Of a DNA stretch of 64,000 nt, positions 8,237 to 15,982 are shown piece after piece (position 1 is the stretch's first letter; each line of letters begins with the position of its first letter). Under the pieces are notes generated by a model. That model did no database searches. It was not told where the DNA came from and worked only from the letters and a program-made list of their open reading frames with translations. The stretch is from Glutamicibacter sp. MNS18. GTDB taxonomy: Bacteria > Actinomycetota > Actinomycetes > Actinomycetales > Micrococcaceae. The stretch is taken from assembly GCF_026107515.2 (NCBI RefSeq), contig NZ_JAPCHW010000001.1, positions 186,001-250,000 on the forward strand, in the 5' to 3' direction. The position numbers were made by a program, and so were the translations under genes.

Positions 8237-9121
8237 TTATTTCCTTCCCTGGGAGCCTGCGCTCAGTTGGTCGCGGCAGATCTGCCATTCGTTGTCCTCG
8301 ATGCGCATGAAGTGCGCCTTCTCTCGGTTTTCCAACAGGGGGACACCGCGGCCGACCTTGGTATCGCAGAGCACCACGGAAGGACGGCCCACGGCTTGCG
8401 CCTGCTCGCTGATGCTGTCGAACGCCTCGACGAGGGCACCGACATCATTGCCGTCCACGCGTTGGGCATACCAGCCAAAGGCTTCCCACTTCTCGGTCAC
8501 CGGCTCGGTACGCAGTACCCCGGCAGTGGGCCCGTCGGCCTGCAGGGCATTGATATCCACCAGTGCCGTGAGATGGCCCAGCTGATGGTGCGCGGCACCC
8601 ATGGCGGCTTCCCAGGTGGAACCTTCGTCCAGTTCACCATCGGAAAGGAAATTGAATACACGCTGTGCCCTTCCCTGGTGTCGCAAACTAAGCGCCATGC
8701 CCACCGCGATTGTCAAACCGTGGCCCAGGGATCCACCGGAGATCTCCATACCGGGCGTATACGTCGACATCCCCGACATCGGAAGCCGGGAATCATCCGA
8801 GCCGTAGGTTTCCAGTTCCTCTATGGGAATGATCCCGGCTTCGGCCAGGGCTGCGTAGTGCCCAATGGCGTAGTGCCCCGTTGACAACAGGAAACGGTCA
8901 CGTTCCTCCCACCCGGGATTCCCGGGCTGGTACGTGAGTTGGTCGCAGTACACGGTGGCCAGCATGTCGGCGGCACCCAGTGCCTGGCCGACGTAGCCCT
9001 GTCCTTGCACCTCGCCCATGTTCAGGGCATGGTGGCGAATCCGGTAGGCAGCGTCGCTGATTTCCTCGATCCGCTGATCCACTCGCAAGGGCGAACGGCC
9101 TGAGGCGGTGTAGGTTGTCAT
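8237..9121 (-). CDS. Transketolase-like protein, N-terminal subunit
   Basis: 294-aa protein equivalent to the TPP diphosphate-binding domain of transketolase. Motifs are FLLSTGHYAIG (conserved His of the LSxGH segment), GSLGHGLTIAVGMAL, and the metal/TPP motif LSDGELDEGSTWEA, followed by ALVDINALQADG. The C-terminal end coincides with the domain boundary, and the partner gene follows after 2 nt. This is therefore a natural split gene, not a frameshift; both parts have their own start codons and ribosome sites. It sits in an operon after an MHS-type transporter. Substrate specificity is not predictable; a two-carbon ketol transfer from an imported or derived keto-sugar is the likely reaction. 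Confidence 0.9.
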   Translation of the reverse strand: MTTYTASGRSPLRVDQRIEEISDAAYRIRHHALNMGEVQGQGYVGQALGAADMLATVYCDQLTYQPGNPGWEERDRFLLSTGHYAIGHYAALAEAGIIPIEELETYGSDDSRLPMSGMSTYTPGMEISGGSLGHGLTIAVGMALSLRHQGRAQRVFNFLSDGELDEGSTWEAAMGAAHHQLGHLTALVDINALQADGPTAGVLRTEPVTEKWEAFGWYAQRVDGNDVGALVEAFDSISEQAQAVGRPSVVLCDTKVGRGVPLLENREKAHFMRIEDNEWQICRDQLSAGSQGRK

Positions 9122-9162
9122 GACTATCCTTTCGTGATGAATCTGGTTCTGGTGGGGTAGGC

Positions 9163-10509
9163 CTATGGCCGGGCGCCCTGGCGATCAGGGGTGGCGGCGT
9201 TTGCGGCTTCGTCGGCCGCCTGCCGTTCGCGAGGCCCCCAGGTCTCCTTGGTTATCAGTGCGGCCAGCAAGCCGATGGCGGCGAAAATGCTGAACAACAG
9301 GGCCGGGCCCATCCACCCGAACTGCATGTAGAGCAGGGTCGTGATAAATGGGGTGAAGCCGGAGACCATGGCTGAGATCTGGTAGGCCAGTGAGGCGCCG
9401 GAGGAACGGGTATTGGCCTGGAACAGCTCGGGGAACCACGCTCCTTGGGCACCAGCAAGGGAATTCTGGCACACGGCGTAGGAGATCACGACGGTGACGA
9501 TGATCAAGAGGAAGGAGCCCGTGTTGACCATCAAGAACATGGGGATACCGAACAGCATGGCGAAGGCGCAGGAAGCGATATAGACACTACGACGCCCCAC
9601 ACGGTCGGTGAGTTTTGCCCACGAGAATGTTGCGTAGATGCCGATGGCGGAGGCCAGGCACAGTGCGGTAAGCGTCTGCCAGGTCTCGGCAAGCTCGGCG
9701 GTGTGGAGGTAGGAAAGCATAAAGGTCACCGACACCGCATAGCCGGCCGTTTCGGCTACACGTAGGGCGATCCCACGCACGATATTGCGCCAGTCGGTGC
9801 GGATGACTTCCACGATGGGTGACTTGACGATGTTCCCGGAGCTTTTCACGTTTTCGAAGACCGGTGATTCGGGAACCTTCGAACGGATGACCAGCCCGAC
9901 GATGACCAGGAGGATGCTGAAGAGGAACGGTAGGCGCCAGCCCCAGTCGCCGGGCAACTGGACACTGAACAAGAACACCAGGTTGGCCAATAGCAGGCCC
10001 AAGGGGAATCCGGACTGGACGATACCGGTGAACTTGCCTTTGTGTTTCCATGGGGAATGCTCGTAGGTCATCAGGATGGCCCCGCCCCATTCGGCGCCGA
10101 AGGCCAGACCCTGCACGATCCGCACGATCACCAGCAGGATCGGCGCAAGGAGCCCGGCTTGTTCGTAAGTCGGGAGCAGGCCAATGACGAAGGTGGCCAG
10201 TCCCATGATGATCAGCGAGGCCACCAACACGGGCTTTCGCCCGATCTTGTCTCCCAGATGTCCGCCGATGATGCCGCCCAGGGGACGCGCGGCGAAGCCG
10301 ACTCCCAGGGTGGCGAATGATGCCAAGGTGCCGGTGAGCGGGTCGGCACCCGGGAAGAATACGTGCCCGAAATACAGGGCGGCGGCTGTGCCGAAGCCGA
10401 TGAAATCGTAGGTTTCAATGGTGGCTCCGACCCCGGAACCCACCGCGACACGCCGTACATCCTTGGTGCCATGCACCGGTCCTCGCATTTTCAAGCTTTC
10501 ACTGCTCAT
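9163..10509 (-). CDS. MFS transporter, metabolite:H+ symporter (MHS) type
   Basis: Proton-linked importer of 448 aa with 12 hydrophobic helices. N-terminal hallmarks of the MHS family are visible: ATIETYDFIGFGTAAALYFG, then PLGGIIGGHLGDKIGRKPVL. The second-half loop reads AKLTDRVGRRSVY. MHS members carry organic acids, betaine-like osmolytes, shikimate and sugar acids. GAGGAGG upstream of 10509 sets the start, giving MSSESLKMRG. It is the first gene of the operon transporter - transketolase N - transketolase C - GntR regulator, and its promoter shares the operator-rich region with the divergent SDR gene. It presumably brings in the substrate of the module, which is more likely an acidic or polyol-like molecule than a free hexose. 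Confidence 0.88.
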   Translation of the reverse strand: MSSESLKMRGPVHGTKDVRRVAVGSGVGATIETYDFIGFGTAAALYFGHVFFPGADPLTGTLASFATLGVGFAARPLGGIIGGHLGDKIGRKPVLVASLIIMGLATFVIGLLPTYEQAGLLAPILLVIVRIVQGLAFGAEWGGAILMTYEHSPWKHKGKFTGIVQSGFPLGLLLANLVFLFSVQLPGDWGWRLPFLFSILLVIVGLVIRSKVPESPVFENVKSSGNIVKSPIVEVIRTDWRNIVRGIALRVAETAGYAVSVTFMLSYLHTAELAETWQTLTALCLASAIGIYATFSWAKLTDRVGRRSVYIASCAFAMLFGIPMFLMVNTGSFLLIIVTVVISYAVCQNSLAGAQGAWFPELFQANTRSSGASLAYQISAMVSGFTPFITTLLYMQFGWMGPALLFSIFAAIGLLAALITKETWGPRERQAADEAANAATPDRQGARP

Positions 10510-10551
10510 GAGGTTCCTCCTCGGAGTTTCTCCTAGCGTATGATCCGTCAT

Positions 10552-10566
10552 TGTTGACAGTCAACA
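10552..10566. promoter_or_regulatory. Perfect palindromic operator in the divergent promoter region
   Basis: TGTTGACAGTCAACA is a perfect 15-bp palindrome centred on 10559, 43 bp upstream of the transporter start. Its core TTGAC-N-GTCAA matches the sites in front of the GntR gene. Confidence 0.6.
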
Positions 10567-10599
10567 TAATAAGAAGTGTGACCGAGGGCACCTGCTATG

Positions 10600-10610
10600 T
10601 CAACAGTTGA
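10600..10610. promoter_or_regulatory. Operator half-palindrome variant
   Basis: TCAAC-A-GTTGA, a perfect 11-bp palindrome centred on 10605, lies midway between the divergent SDR and transporter genes. Same spacing rule as the other sites, with inverted core letters. Confidence 0.4.
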
Positions 10611-10618
10611 ATTGTTTT

Positions 10619-10640
10619 GGTTGACTGTTGACAGTTAACC
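10619..10640. promoter_or_regulatory. Double operator upstream of the SDR gene
   Basis: Two overlapping sites, TTGACTGTTGA (centre 10626) and TTGACAGTTAA (centre 10633), lie inside an outer inverted repeat GGTTGAC / GTTAACC. The 7-nt centre spacing is the same as in front of the GntR gene. Confidence 0.55.
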
Positions 10641-10730
10641 CAAATATAGTGGTCTGCATTACAGCTGGTGGGAGCATCACCTTTCGGTTGCAGCTGCTTC
10701 CCGGCACGGATCACGCGAAAGAAGGACCAA

Positions 10731-11504
10731 ATGGAAAACTCACAACGTACCGCGGTACTGACCGGCGCCACTTCGGAACAGGGCATCGGCCTGGCCGCTG
10801 CCCGTCGCCTTGCACGGCAGGGCTGGGGAGTAGTCGTACTCGACTTGGATCAGCAGAAGTCTGAAGCGGTGGCGGCGCAGATTGCCAGGGAATTCGGTGT
10901 TCCCGCTTTCGGTCACGCGGTGGATGTTGCCCGCGAGCAATCCGTGACCCTTGCCCAGGAAGCTGTCGCCCGGCAAGTTGCCGACCTCAAGCTCCCCCCG
11001 GTGGGCGCGTTGGCCAACATCGCGGGCATCACCTCCCCAGTGGGCTTCCTGGATACCACGGTGGAGCTATGGCACGAGGTCATGAACGTGAACGCGACGG
11101 GGACATACCTGATGACCAAGGCCTTCCTGCCGGGGATGCTGGAGAACAAATGGGGTCGGGTCATCAATATGTCTTCGGTTTCCGCGCAACGCGGGGGTGG
11201 GGTATTCGGAAAGGTTCCCTATTCCTCGGCGAAAGCTGCCATCCTCGGCTTTACGAAGGCCCTGGCCCGGGAGATCTCCGATGGAGGGGTGACCGTCAAC
11301 GCCATTACCCCGGGCGCAGTGGACACCAATATCCGGGTGGGGAGTACCGACGAGCAGGAGGCGGCGATCGCCGCCGGAATTCCGATCGGACGCACTGCCA
11401 CAACCGACGAAGTCGCCTCGGTGATTTCCTTCCTGGCCTCGGAAGACGCTTCCTATCTCACCGGGACGACCATTGACATCAACGGCGGTAGCCATATGCA
11501 TTGA
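10731..11504 (+). CDS. SDR family NAD(P)-dependent oxidoreductase
   Basis: Short-chain dehydrogenase/reductase of 257 aa. Cofactor motif TGATSEQGIG is near residue 10; Asp in VVLDLDQQKS suggests NAD preference. NIAG, the catalytic Ser in NMSSVS and the YSSAK Tyr-Lys pair are all present, and the C-terminus has TGTTIDINGG. The start at 10731 follows GAAAGAAGGA. It is transcribed divergently from the transporter/transketolase operon across a 220-bp region with several copies of one operator, so it is probably part of the same regulon. It likely oxidises a hydroxyl of the imported compound to give the keto-sugar that the transketolase needs, or works on a product; this is inference. Confidence 0.88.
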   Translation: MENSQRTAVLTGATSEQGIGLAAARRLARQGWGVVVLDLDQQKSEAVAAQIAREFGVPAFGHAVDVAREQSVTLAQEAVARQVADLKLPPVGALANIAGITSPVGFLDTTVELWHEVMNVNATGTYLMTKAFLPGMLENKWGRVINMSSVSAQRGGGVFGKVPYSSAKAAILGFTKALAREISDGGVTVNAITPGAVDTNIRVGSTDEQEAAIAAGIPIGRTATTDEVASVISFLASEDASYLTGTTIDINGGSHMH

Positions 11505-11756
11505 TCTCGACGGTTTCCCGGTTTCCCGGTTGGCAAGGGGATTGCCACGATGTTGCCGCCGGTAGCCAGATGTCCCGTATCCGGGCATCTGGCATGTCGC
11601 GACGCGGGGCCCGGCGTCCCACTTCGGGAAAGCCCGGCGACGGCGCGAGGGGTCCGAAACATGCGCCGGAGCGAAGCGGGCATGACGGGGATTATTCGGT
11701 GAAGAACGAGCGCCGGGCCGGTAGCGCCGGAGGGAACGGGACCGCAGCCCCCGGAT

Positions 11757-12626
11757 CTACCGGTGACGCGCCTTACGGCGGCTTGGCCCCAGCACCACCG
11801 AGCGCAGGCATAGTCCCACCACGAGGGCGGTGGCGATGATATGCACCACGCCCAACGCGGCATATAAGGCAAGCAACCAGCTCGGGACCTGCTGGATATG
11901 CGGGTGAGGCAACACCCAGGACAGCATAATGACCAGCGCCCAGCACACCAGGGAGGCGATCCCGACACGTCGGGACCAGCGGCTGGGGCGTACCCTGGCC
12001 GACAGCGGCTGGCCGACCTGCAGAACGGCACAGGCAGCGACCATCCAGAAGCCGGCCACCATGAACCCGGCAGCGATATCCGAGGGGCGGTGCCACCCGG
12101 AAATCAATGTCGCCAAGCCCGTGATGGTGGCAAAACCCCACGCCACGGGGCCGATCACCGGGCGCAGTTTGGGTGGGGACACCACGTACATCAGCGCCAT
12201 GGCGGCCGCCGCGGTGGTGGTATGCCCGGAGGGGAAGGAATTCATGGTGGTCCCGAAATTGTAGTCCGGGCGCACCAGCAGTACGTGCTTGAGCAGCTGG
12301 GTGGACCCCACGGCGGCAACCACTGCGACCGAGGCCAGCATGGCGCGGGAAAAACGGCGGTCCCGGATCACCCGGTAGATCAAAAAGACCGTGGCGATCG
12401 CCGCGCACAACGTCGGCAACAGGTCAAGGAAATCACGTACCGGGCTGTCCAGCCCGGTGCGTGGCCACCACCGGGTCCACGCGGCAAAGGCCACCTGATC
12501 CGCCCACTGGCCGGGACGTTGGGTGACGAAGAACCAATACTCGATCACACCCATCACCGCCAGCAGGAGCGCAGCCCACCACCACACCAGATGCCGGGGT
12601 CGGGAGACGACGGAGGTTGCGCGCAT
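11757..12626 (-). CDS. PAP2 superfamily phosphatase (membrane)
   Basis: Integral membrane lipid-phosphate phosphatase, about 289 aa with six hydrophobic helices. The three PAP2 motifs are present in order: KHVLLVRPDYN (KxxxxxxRP), FPSGHTTT (PSGH) and SGWHRPSDIAAG (SRxxxxxHxxxD type, with Gly in place of Arg). Likely substrates are undecaprenyl diphosphate or phosphatidic/phosphatidylglycerol phosphates at the outer membrane face. Three in-frame ATGs exist (12689, 12650, 12626). The shortest is chosen because longer forms add a polar, unconserved N-terminus and run towards the menC promoter. It is transcribed divergently from menC. Confidence 0.83.
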   Translation of the reverse strand: MRATSVVSRPRHLVWWWAALLLAVMGVIEYWFFVTQRPGQWADQVAFAAWTRWWPRTGLDSPVRDFLDLLPTLCAAIATVFLIYRVIRDRRFSRAMLASVAVVAAVGSTQLLKHVLLVRPDYNFGTTMNSFPSGHTTTAAAAMALMYVVSPPKLRPVIGPVAWGFATITGLATLISGWHRPSDIAAGFMVAGFWMVAACAVLQVGQPLSARVRPSRWSRRVGIASLVCWALVIMLSWVLPHPHIQQVPSWLLALYAALGVVHIIATALVVGLCLRSVVLGPSRRKARHR

Positions 12627-12693
12627 GTTTCCAGAGTGCCACAGATCCATGTCACCCACCCGGGAGGCAGTACGCGATTCGGAACACATTGAT

Positions 12694-12699
12694 TAGGCT
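12694..12699 (+). promoter_or_regulatory. -10 box TAGGCT for leaderless menC
   Basis: TAGGCT ends 7 nt before the menC ATG and there is no Shine-Dalgarno sequence between them. Confidence 0.55.
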
Positions 12700-12706
12700 G
12701 GACGGT

Positions 12707-13732
12707 ATGGATTACCAACTGCCCAGCCTCGAAGAGCTGCGGGAAAACTCATTCGTTGTGCGCCTGCCCCTGCGGGTCATGTTCCGTGGCGTCGTGCAAC
12801 GAGAAGCCCTGCTGATCCAGGGTCCCGCCGGTTGGGGGGAGTTCTCCCCGTTCCTGGAATACGGCCCGGCCGAGGCCTCACGCTGGCTGGCCGCCGGAAT
12901 CGAATCGGCGTACCAGCCCTATCCGGAAACCACCATCGAGCGGATTCCGGTCAACGCCACGCTCCCGGCCGTGACCACCGAACAGGTGTCCCGGGTCCTG
13001 GGGCAATACGATGCCCCGCACACCATCAAGATCAAGGTTGCCGAGTCCGGGCAGATCCTGCAGGACGACATTGCCCGGGTGGCCGAGACCCGGCGGCTGT
13101 ACCCCGACGCCAAATTGCGGGTGGATGCCAACGCCGGATGGACCCTGGACCAGGCGGTCCCGGCCCTGGCCCGGTTGAGCGAATACGGCCTGGAATACGC
13201 CGAGCAACCGGTCCCTGGCATCGCCGACCTGGCGCGCCTGCGCGAACGCCTGGCAGCGCGCGGAGTCGAACTGAAGATCGCCGCGGACGAGTCGGTCCGC
13301 AAACACACCGATCCCGTGGAAGTGGCACGTATGGGCGCCGCGGACCTGATGGTGATCAAGACGCAGCCGCTGGGCGGGATCGCCGAGGCGTTGCGGATCG
13401 TGGAACAGGCCGGTCTTGATGCCGTGGTCTCCAGCGCGCTGGACACCTCCATCGGTTTGGGGCAGGCGGCCGCGCTGGCCGCCAGCCTGCCCGAACTGAA
13501 ATACGCCTGCGGGTTATCCACCGGCACACTGTTCAAGGACGATGTCACCGAACAGCCGCTGATCGCGCACGGCGGGTACCTGGACGTACGGCGCCCTGCC
13601 GTCAGCCGGGCGAAGATCCGCCATTACAGCGTGGAACCGGATTCCTTCACCTGGTGGATGCAACGCCTGGAGCAGAGCTATGCGCACCTCTCCACCCGGC
13701 CGCAGGCCGACTCCTCGTTTGCCGGGAGTTAA
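12707..13732 (+). CDS. menC: o-Succinylbenzoate synthase
   Basis: Enolase-superfamily dehydratase (341 aa) that converts SHCHC to o-succinylbenzoate in menaquinone synthesis. Motifs are the general-base Lys in IKIKVAES, the metal ligands in RVDANAGW (Asp), YAEQP (Glu) and AADES (Asp), and the second catalytic Lys in MVIKTQPLGG. The ATG at 12707 has a -10 box 7 nt upstream and is likely leaderless. menD lies downstream past phoX, and an isochorismate synthase and polyprenyl synthase are also close. This supports menaquinone rather than a muconate cycloisomerase or amino-acid epimerase role, which the family fold would also allow. Confidence 0.9.
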   Translation: MDYQLPSLEELRENSFVVRLPLRVMFRGVVQREALLIQGPAGWGEFSPFLEYGPAEASRWLAAGIESAYQPYPETTIERIPVNATLPAVTTEQVSRVLGQYDAPHTIKIKVAESGQILQDDIARVAETRRLYPDAKLRVDANAGWTLDQAVPALARLSEYGLEYAEQPVPGIADLARLRERLAARGVELKIAADESVRKHTDPVEVARMGAADLMVIKTQPLGGIAEALRIVEQAGLDAVVSSALDTSIGLGQAAALAASLPELKYACGLSTGTLFKDDVTEQPLIAHGGYLDVRRPAVSRAKIRHYSVEPDSFTWWMQRLEQSYAHLSTRPQADSSFAGS

Positions 13733-13827
13733 CCTTCCCGATCTGACCTGGTCACTTTCCCCTGCGACGCTCGATTCGCCCGCACCACACCGGGCGATGC
13801 GAGTACCACCAATGAAAGTGAACCATC

Positions 13828-15903
13828 ATGGAATCTTCCCGCCGGCTCCTGCCGATGCAAGGCCACACCCGGGGTAACCGGTCGGCTGCGACCTGCCACT
13901 ACAAATGCGGTGACGCATGCGCACAGCCGTACTCGAACACCTCGGAGAACGCCTACTTCAAGGACATCGCCGATGCCGCGCTCAGCCGCCGGAAGGTCCT
14001 GGGGCTCGGAGCCCTGGGCGCCGCCGCACTGGTGGTGGGACCCCAGCGGCTGTCCGCCCCGGCTGCCCAGGCTGGCACCGCCCCGGTCACGCCGGGCAGC
14101 GGGAAGCTGCCGTTCACCGCCATCGGCCCGGTGTCCCGGTCGGTGGATACCATGAGCGTGCCCGAGGGGTACGACTGGAGGGCCATCATCCGTTGGGGAG
14201 ACCCCCTGTTCGGCCACAGCCCGAACTTCGATGCCGCAAACCAGTCGGCGCGGGCCCAATCCCAGCAGTTCGGCTACAACTGCGATTACCTGGACATCCT
14301 GCCGGACGGGGAGAACGGTAACACCGGGGTGCTGGTGGCCAACCACGAATACACCAATGAAGAGATGATGTTCGACCCGCAATGGCTCGCTGGCCACCCC
14401 GATGAGGCCCGGCGCACCGCGATGGCCGCCCACGGGTTCAGCGTCGTGGAGATCACCCGGCGCTGGAATGACCGGCGTTGGAGCTATGTGCGCGGCAACG
14501 GACGCAACCGCCGGCTGACCCTGGACAGTGAATTCACCGTGGACGGCCCGGCCGCCGGCAGCGCCCTGCTGCGCACCAAGGACGATCCGCAGGGCCTGCG
14601 GATCTCGGGGACCTTGAACAACTGCGCCGGCGGCACCACCCCATGGGGGACCGTGCTGACCGGGGAGGAGAACTTCGACCAGTACTTCCGCGGACGCGGC
14701 ACCGAACAGGAGGCGCGCTACGGGATCAAACCCGAGGAGACCGAACGTGGCTGGGAGCATACCGAGCCACGGTTCGGCCTGCACCATGAGGGCTACGAGA
14801 ACGAGGCGCACCGCTTCGGCTGGATCGTGGAAATCGACCCGCAGGACCCGGAATCGATCCCGGTGAAACACACCAGCCTGGGCCGCTTCAAGCACGAGGG
14901 TGCCAACGTCCGCATCGCCGAGAACGGGAAGGTCATCGCCTATTCCGGGGATGATTCCCGGTTCGAGTACCTGTACAAGTTCGTTTCCCATGAGACCTAC
15001 CGTGAAGGGGACCGCGCCCACAACATGCGTCTGCTCTCGGCAGGGGACCTGTACGTGGCGACCTTCGCCGGCAATTCCCCGGCCGAACAAATCGACGGCA
15101 GCGGGGCCGTACCGGCCGATGGCTCCTTCGACGGGACCGGACGCTGGGTGCCCCTGGTCCAGGACGGTGTTTCCAAGGTGGAGGGCATGAGCGTGGACGA
15201 AGTGCTGGTCTTCACCCGGCTGGCCGCGGACCGGGCCGGGGCCACCAAACTCGATCGTCCCGAGGACGTGGAACCCAGTCCGGTCACCGGCAAGGTGTAC
15301 GTGGCGTTGACCAACAACACCGATCGCGGGGAAACGGGTACCGAGGGCGCCACCGAGGTCAGCCCGCGGCTGCGCAACCGGGACGGGCACGTACTGGAAC
15401 TGGGCGAAAACCCGCAGGACGCCACCGCCACCGACTTCGTGTGGAATATCCTGTTGGTGGCCGGTGACCCGAGATTCGACTCCTCCACCTACTTCTCCGG
15501 TTATCCGGCCGAGAAGGTCTCCCCGATCTCCTGCCCGGACAACCTGGCCTTTGATTCGCTGGGCAACCTGTGGATCTCCACCGATGGGGCCCCGAGCACC
15601 ATCGGGTACTCCGATGCGCTGCACAAGGTCACGCTGGAAGGTGAACAGCGCGGCCGCGTCGAGCAGTTCCTGGCCGTGCCCACCGGTGCGGAAACCTGCG
15701 GACCTGTGGTGCGCGATGAAGAACGTTCGGTGTTCGTGGCGGTGCAGCACCCGGGGGAGGGCGGCACCTATGCCGAACCGCAATCCCTGTTCCCTGACTT
15801 CGTGGCCTCACCGGTGCGGGCCAAACGCGGTGAATTCCACGGGCCACGTCCCAGCGTGGTCCAGGTCTACCGCAGGGGATGGAACTTCCCGCGCAGCAAC
15901 TAG
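13828..15903 (+). CDS. phoX: PhoX family alkaline phosphatase (DUF839), Tat-exported
   Basis: Secreted phosphatase of 691 aa. A Tat signal begins SRRKVLGLGALGAAALV with the twin Arg at residues 54-55, followed by an APAAQA-type cleavage region. Ahead of it is an unusually long N-terminal region with three Cys in a C-x3-C-x3-C pattern (residues 23, 27, 31), which is typical of actinobacterial PhoX. The mature part contains conserved PhoX blocks such as VLVANHEYTNEEMMF, CAGGTTPWGT-LTGEEN and EGMSVDEVLVFTR, which contribute Glu and other ligands to the Ca/Fe active site. The ATG at 13828 is chosen although its ribosome site is weak. It sits between menC and menD without obvious functional link and probably helps phosphate scavenging. 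Confidence 0.88.
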   Translation: MESSRRLLPMQGHTRGNRSAATCHYKCGDACAQPYSNTSENAYFKDIADAALSRRKVLGLGALGAAALVVGPQRLSAPAAQAGTAPVTPGSGKLPFTAIGPVSRSVDTMSVPEGYDWRAIIRWGDPLFGHSPNFDAANQSARAQSQQFGYNCDYLDILPDGENGNTGVLVANHEYTNEEMMFDPQWLAGHPDEARRTAMAAHGFSVVEITRRWNDRRWSYVRGNGRNRRLTLDSEFTVDGPAAGSALLRTKDDPQGLRISGTLNNCAGGTTPWGTVLTGEENFDQYFRGRGTEQEARYGIKPEETERGWEHTEPRFGLHHEGYENEAHRFGWIVEIDPQDPESIPVKHTSLGRFKHEGANVRIAENGKVIAYSGDDSRFEYLYKFVSHETYREGDRAHNMRLLSAGDLYVATFAGNSPAEQIDGSGAVPADGSFDGTGRWVPLVQDGVSKVEGMSVDEVLVFTRLAADRAGATKLDRPEDVEPSPVTGKVYVALTNNTDRGETGTEGATEVSPRLRNRDGHVLELGENPQDATATDFVWNILLVAGDPRFDSSTYFSGYPAEKVSPISCPDNLAFDSLGNLWISTDGAPSTIGYSDALHKVTLEGEQRGRVEQFLAVPTGAETCGPVVRDEERSVFVAVQHPGEGGTYAEPQSLFPDFVASPVRAKRGEFHGPRPSVVQVYRRGWNFPRSN

Positions 15904-15969
15904 TCCGTCCCGGCCCGGACCCCGCAGTGACGCAGATCAAGGCGGGGTCCGGACCCGTGGCCGAACGCC

Positions 15970-15975
15970 TAGACT
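15970..15975 (+). promoter_or_regulatory. -10 box TAGACT for leaderless menD
   Basis: TAGACT ends 7 nt before the GTG at 15983, which supports that GTG as both transcription start and translation start. Confidence 0.5.
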
Positions 15976-15982
15976 GGATGCT

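Noticed and set aside
7242-9121. Frameshifted single-chain transketolase
   Set aside because: Both parts have their own start codons and ribosome sites, and the split is at the domain border.
13729-15783. 684-codon minus-strand frame opposite phoX
   Set aside because: It is a shadow of the GC-rich phoX gene; it has no recognisable domains and the plus-strand protein has a Tat signal and PhoX motifs.
15464-15982. N-terminal extension of menD into phoX
   Set aside because: The extension overlaps phoX in another frame and is Arg/Pro-rich shadow sequence; a -10 box lies just before GTG 15983.
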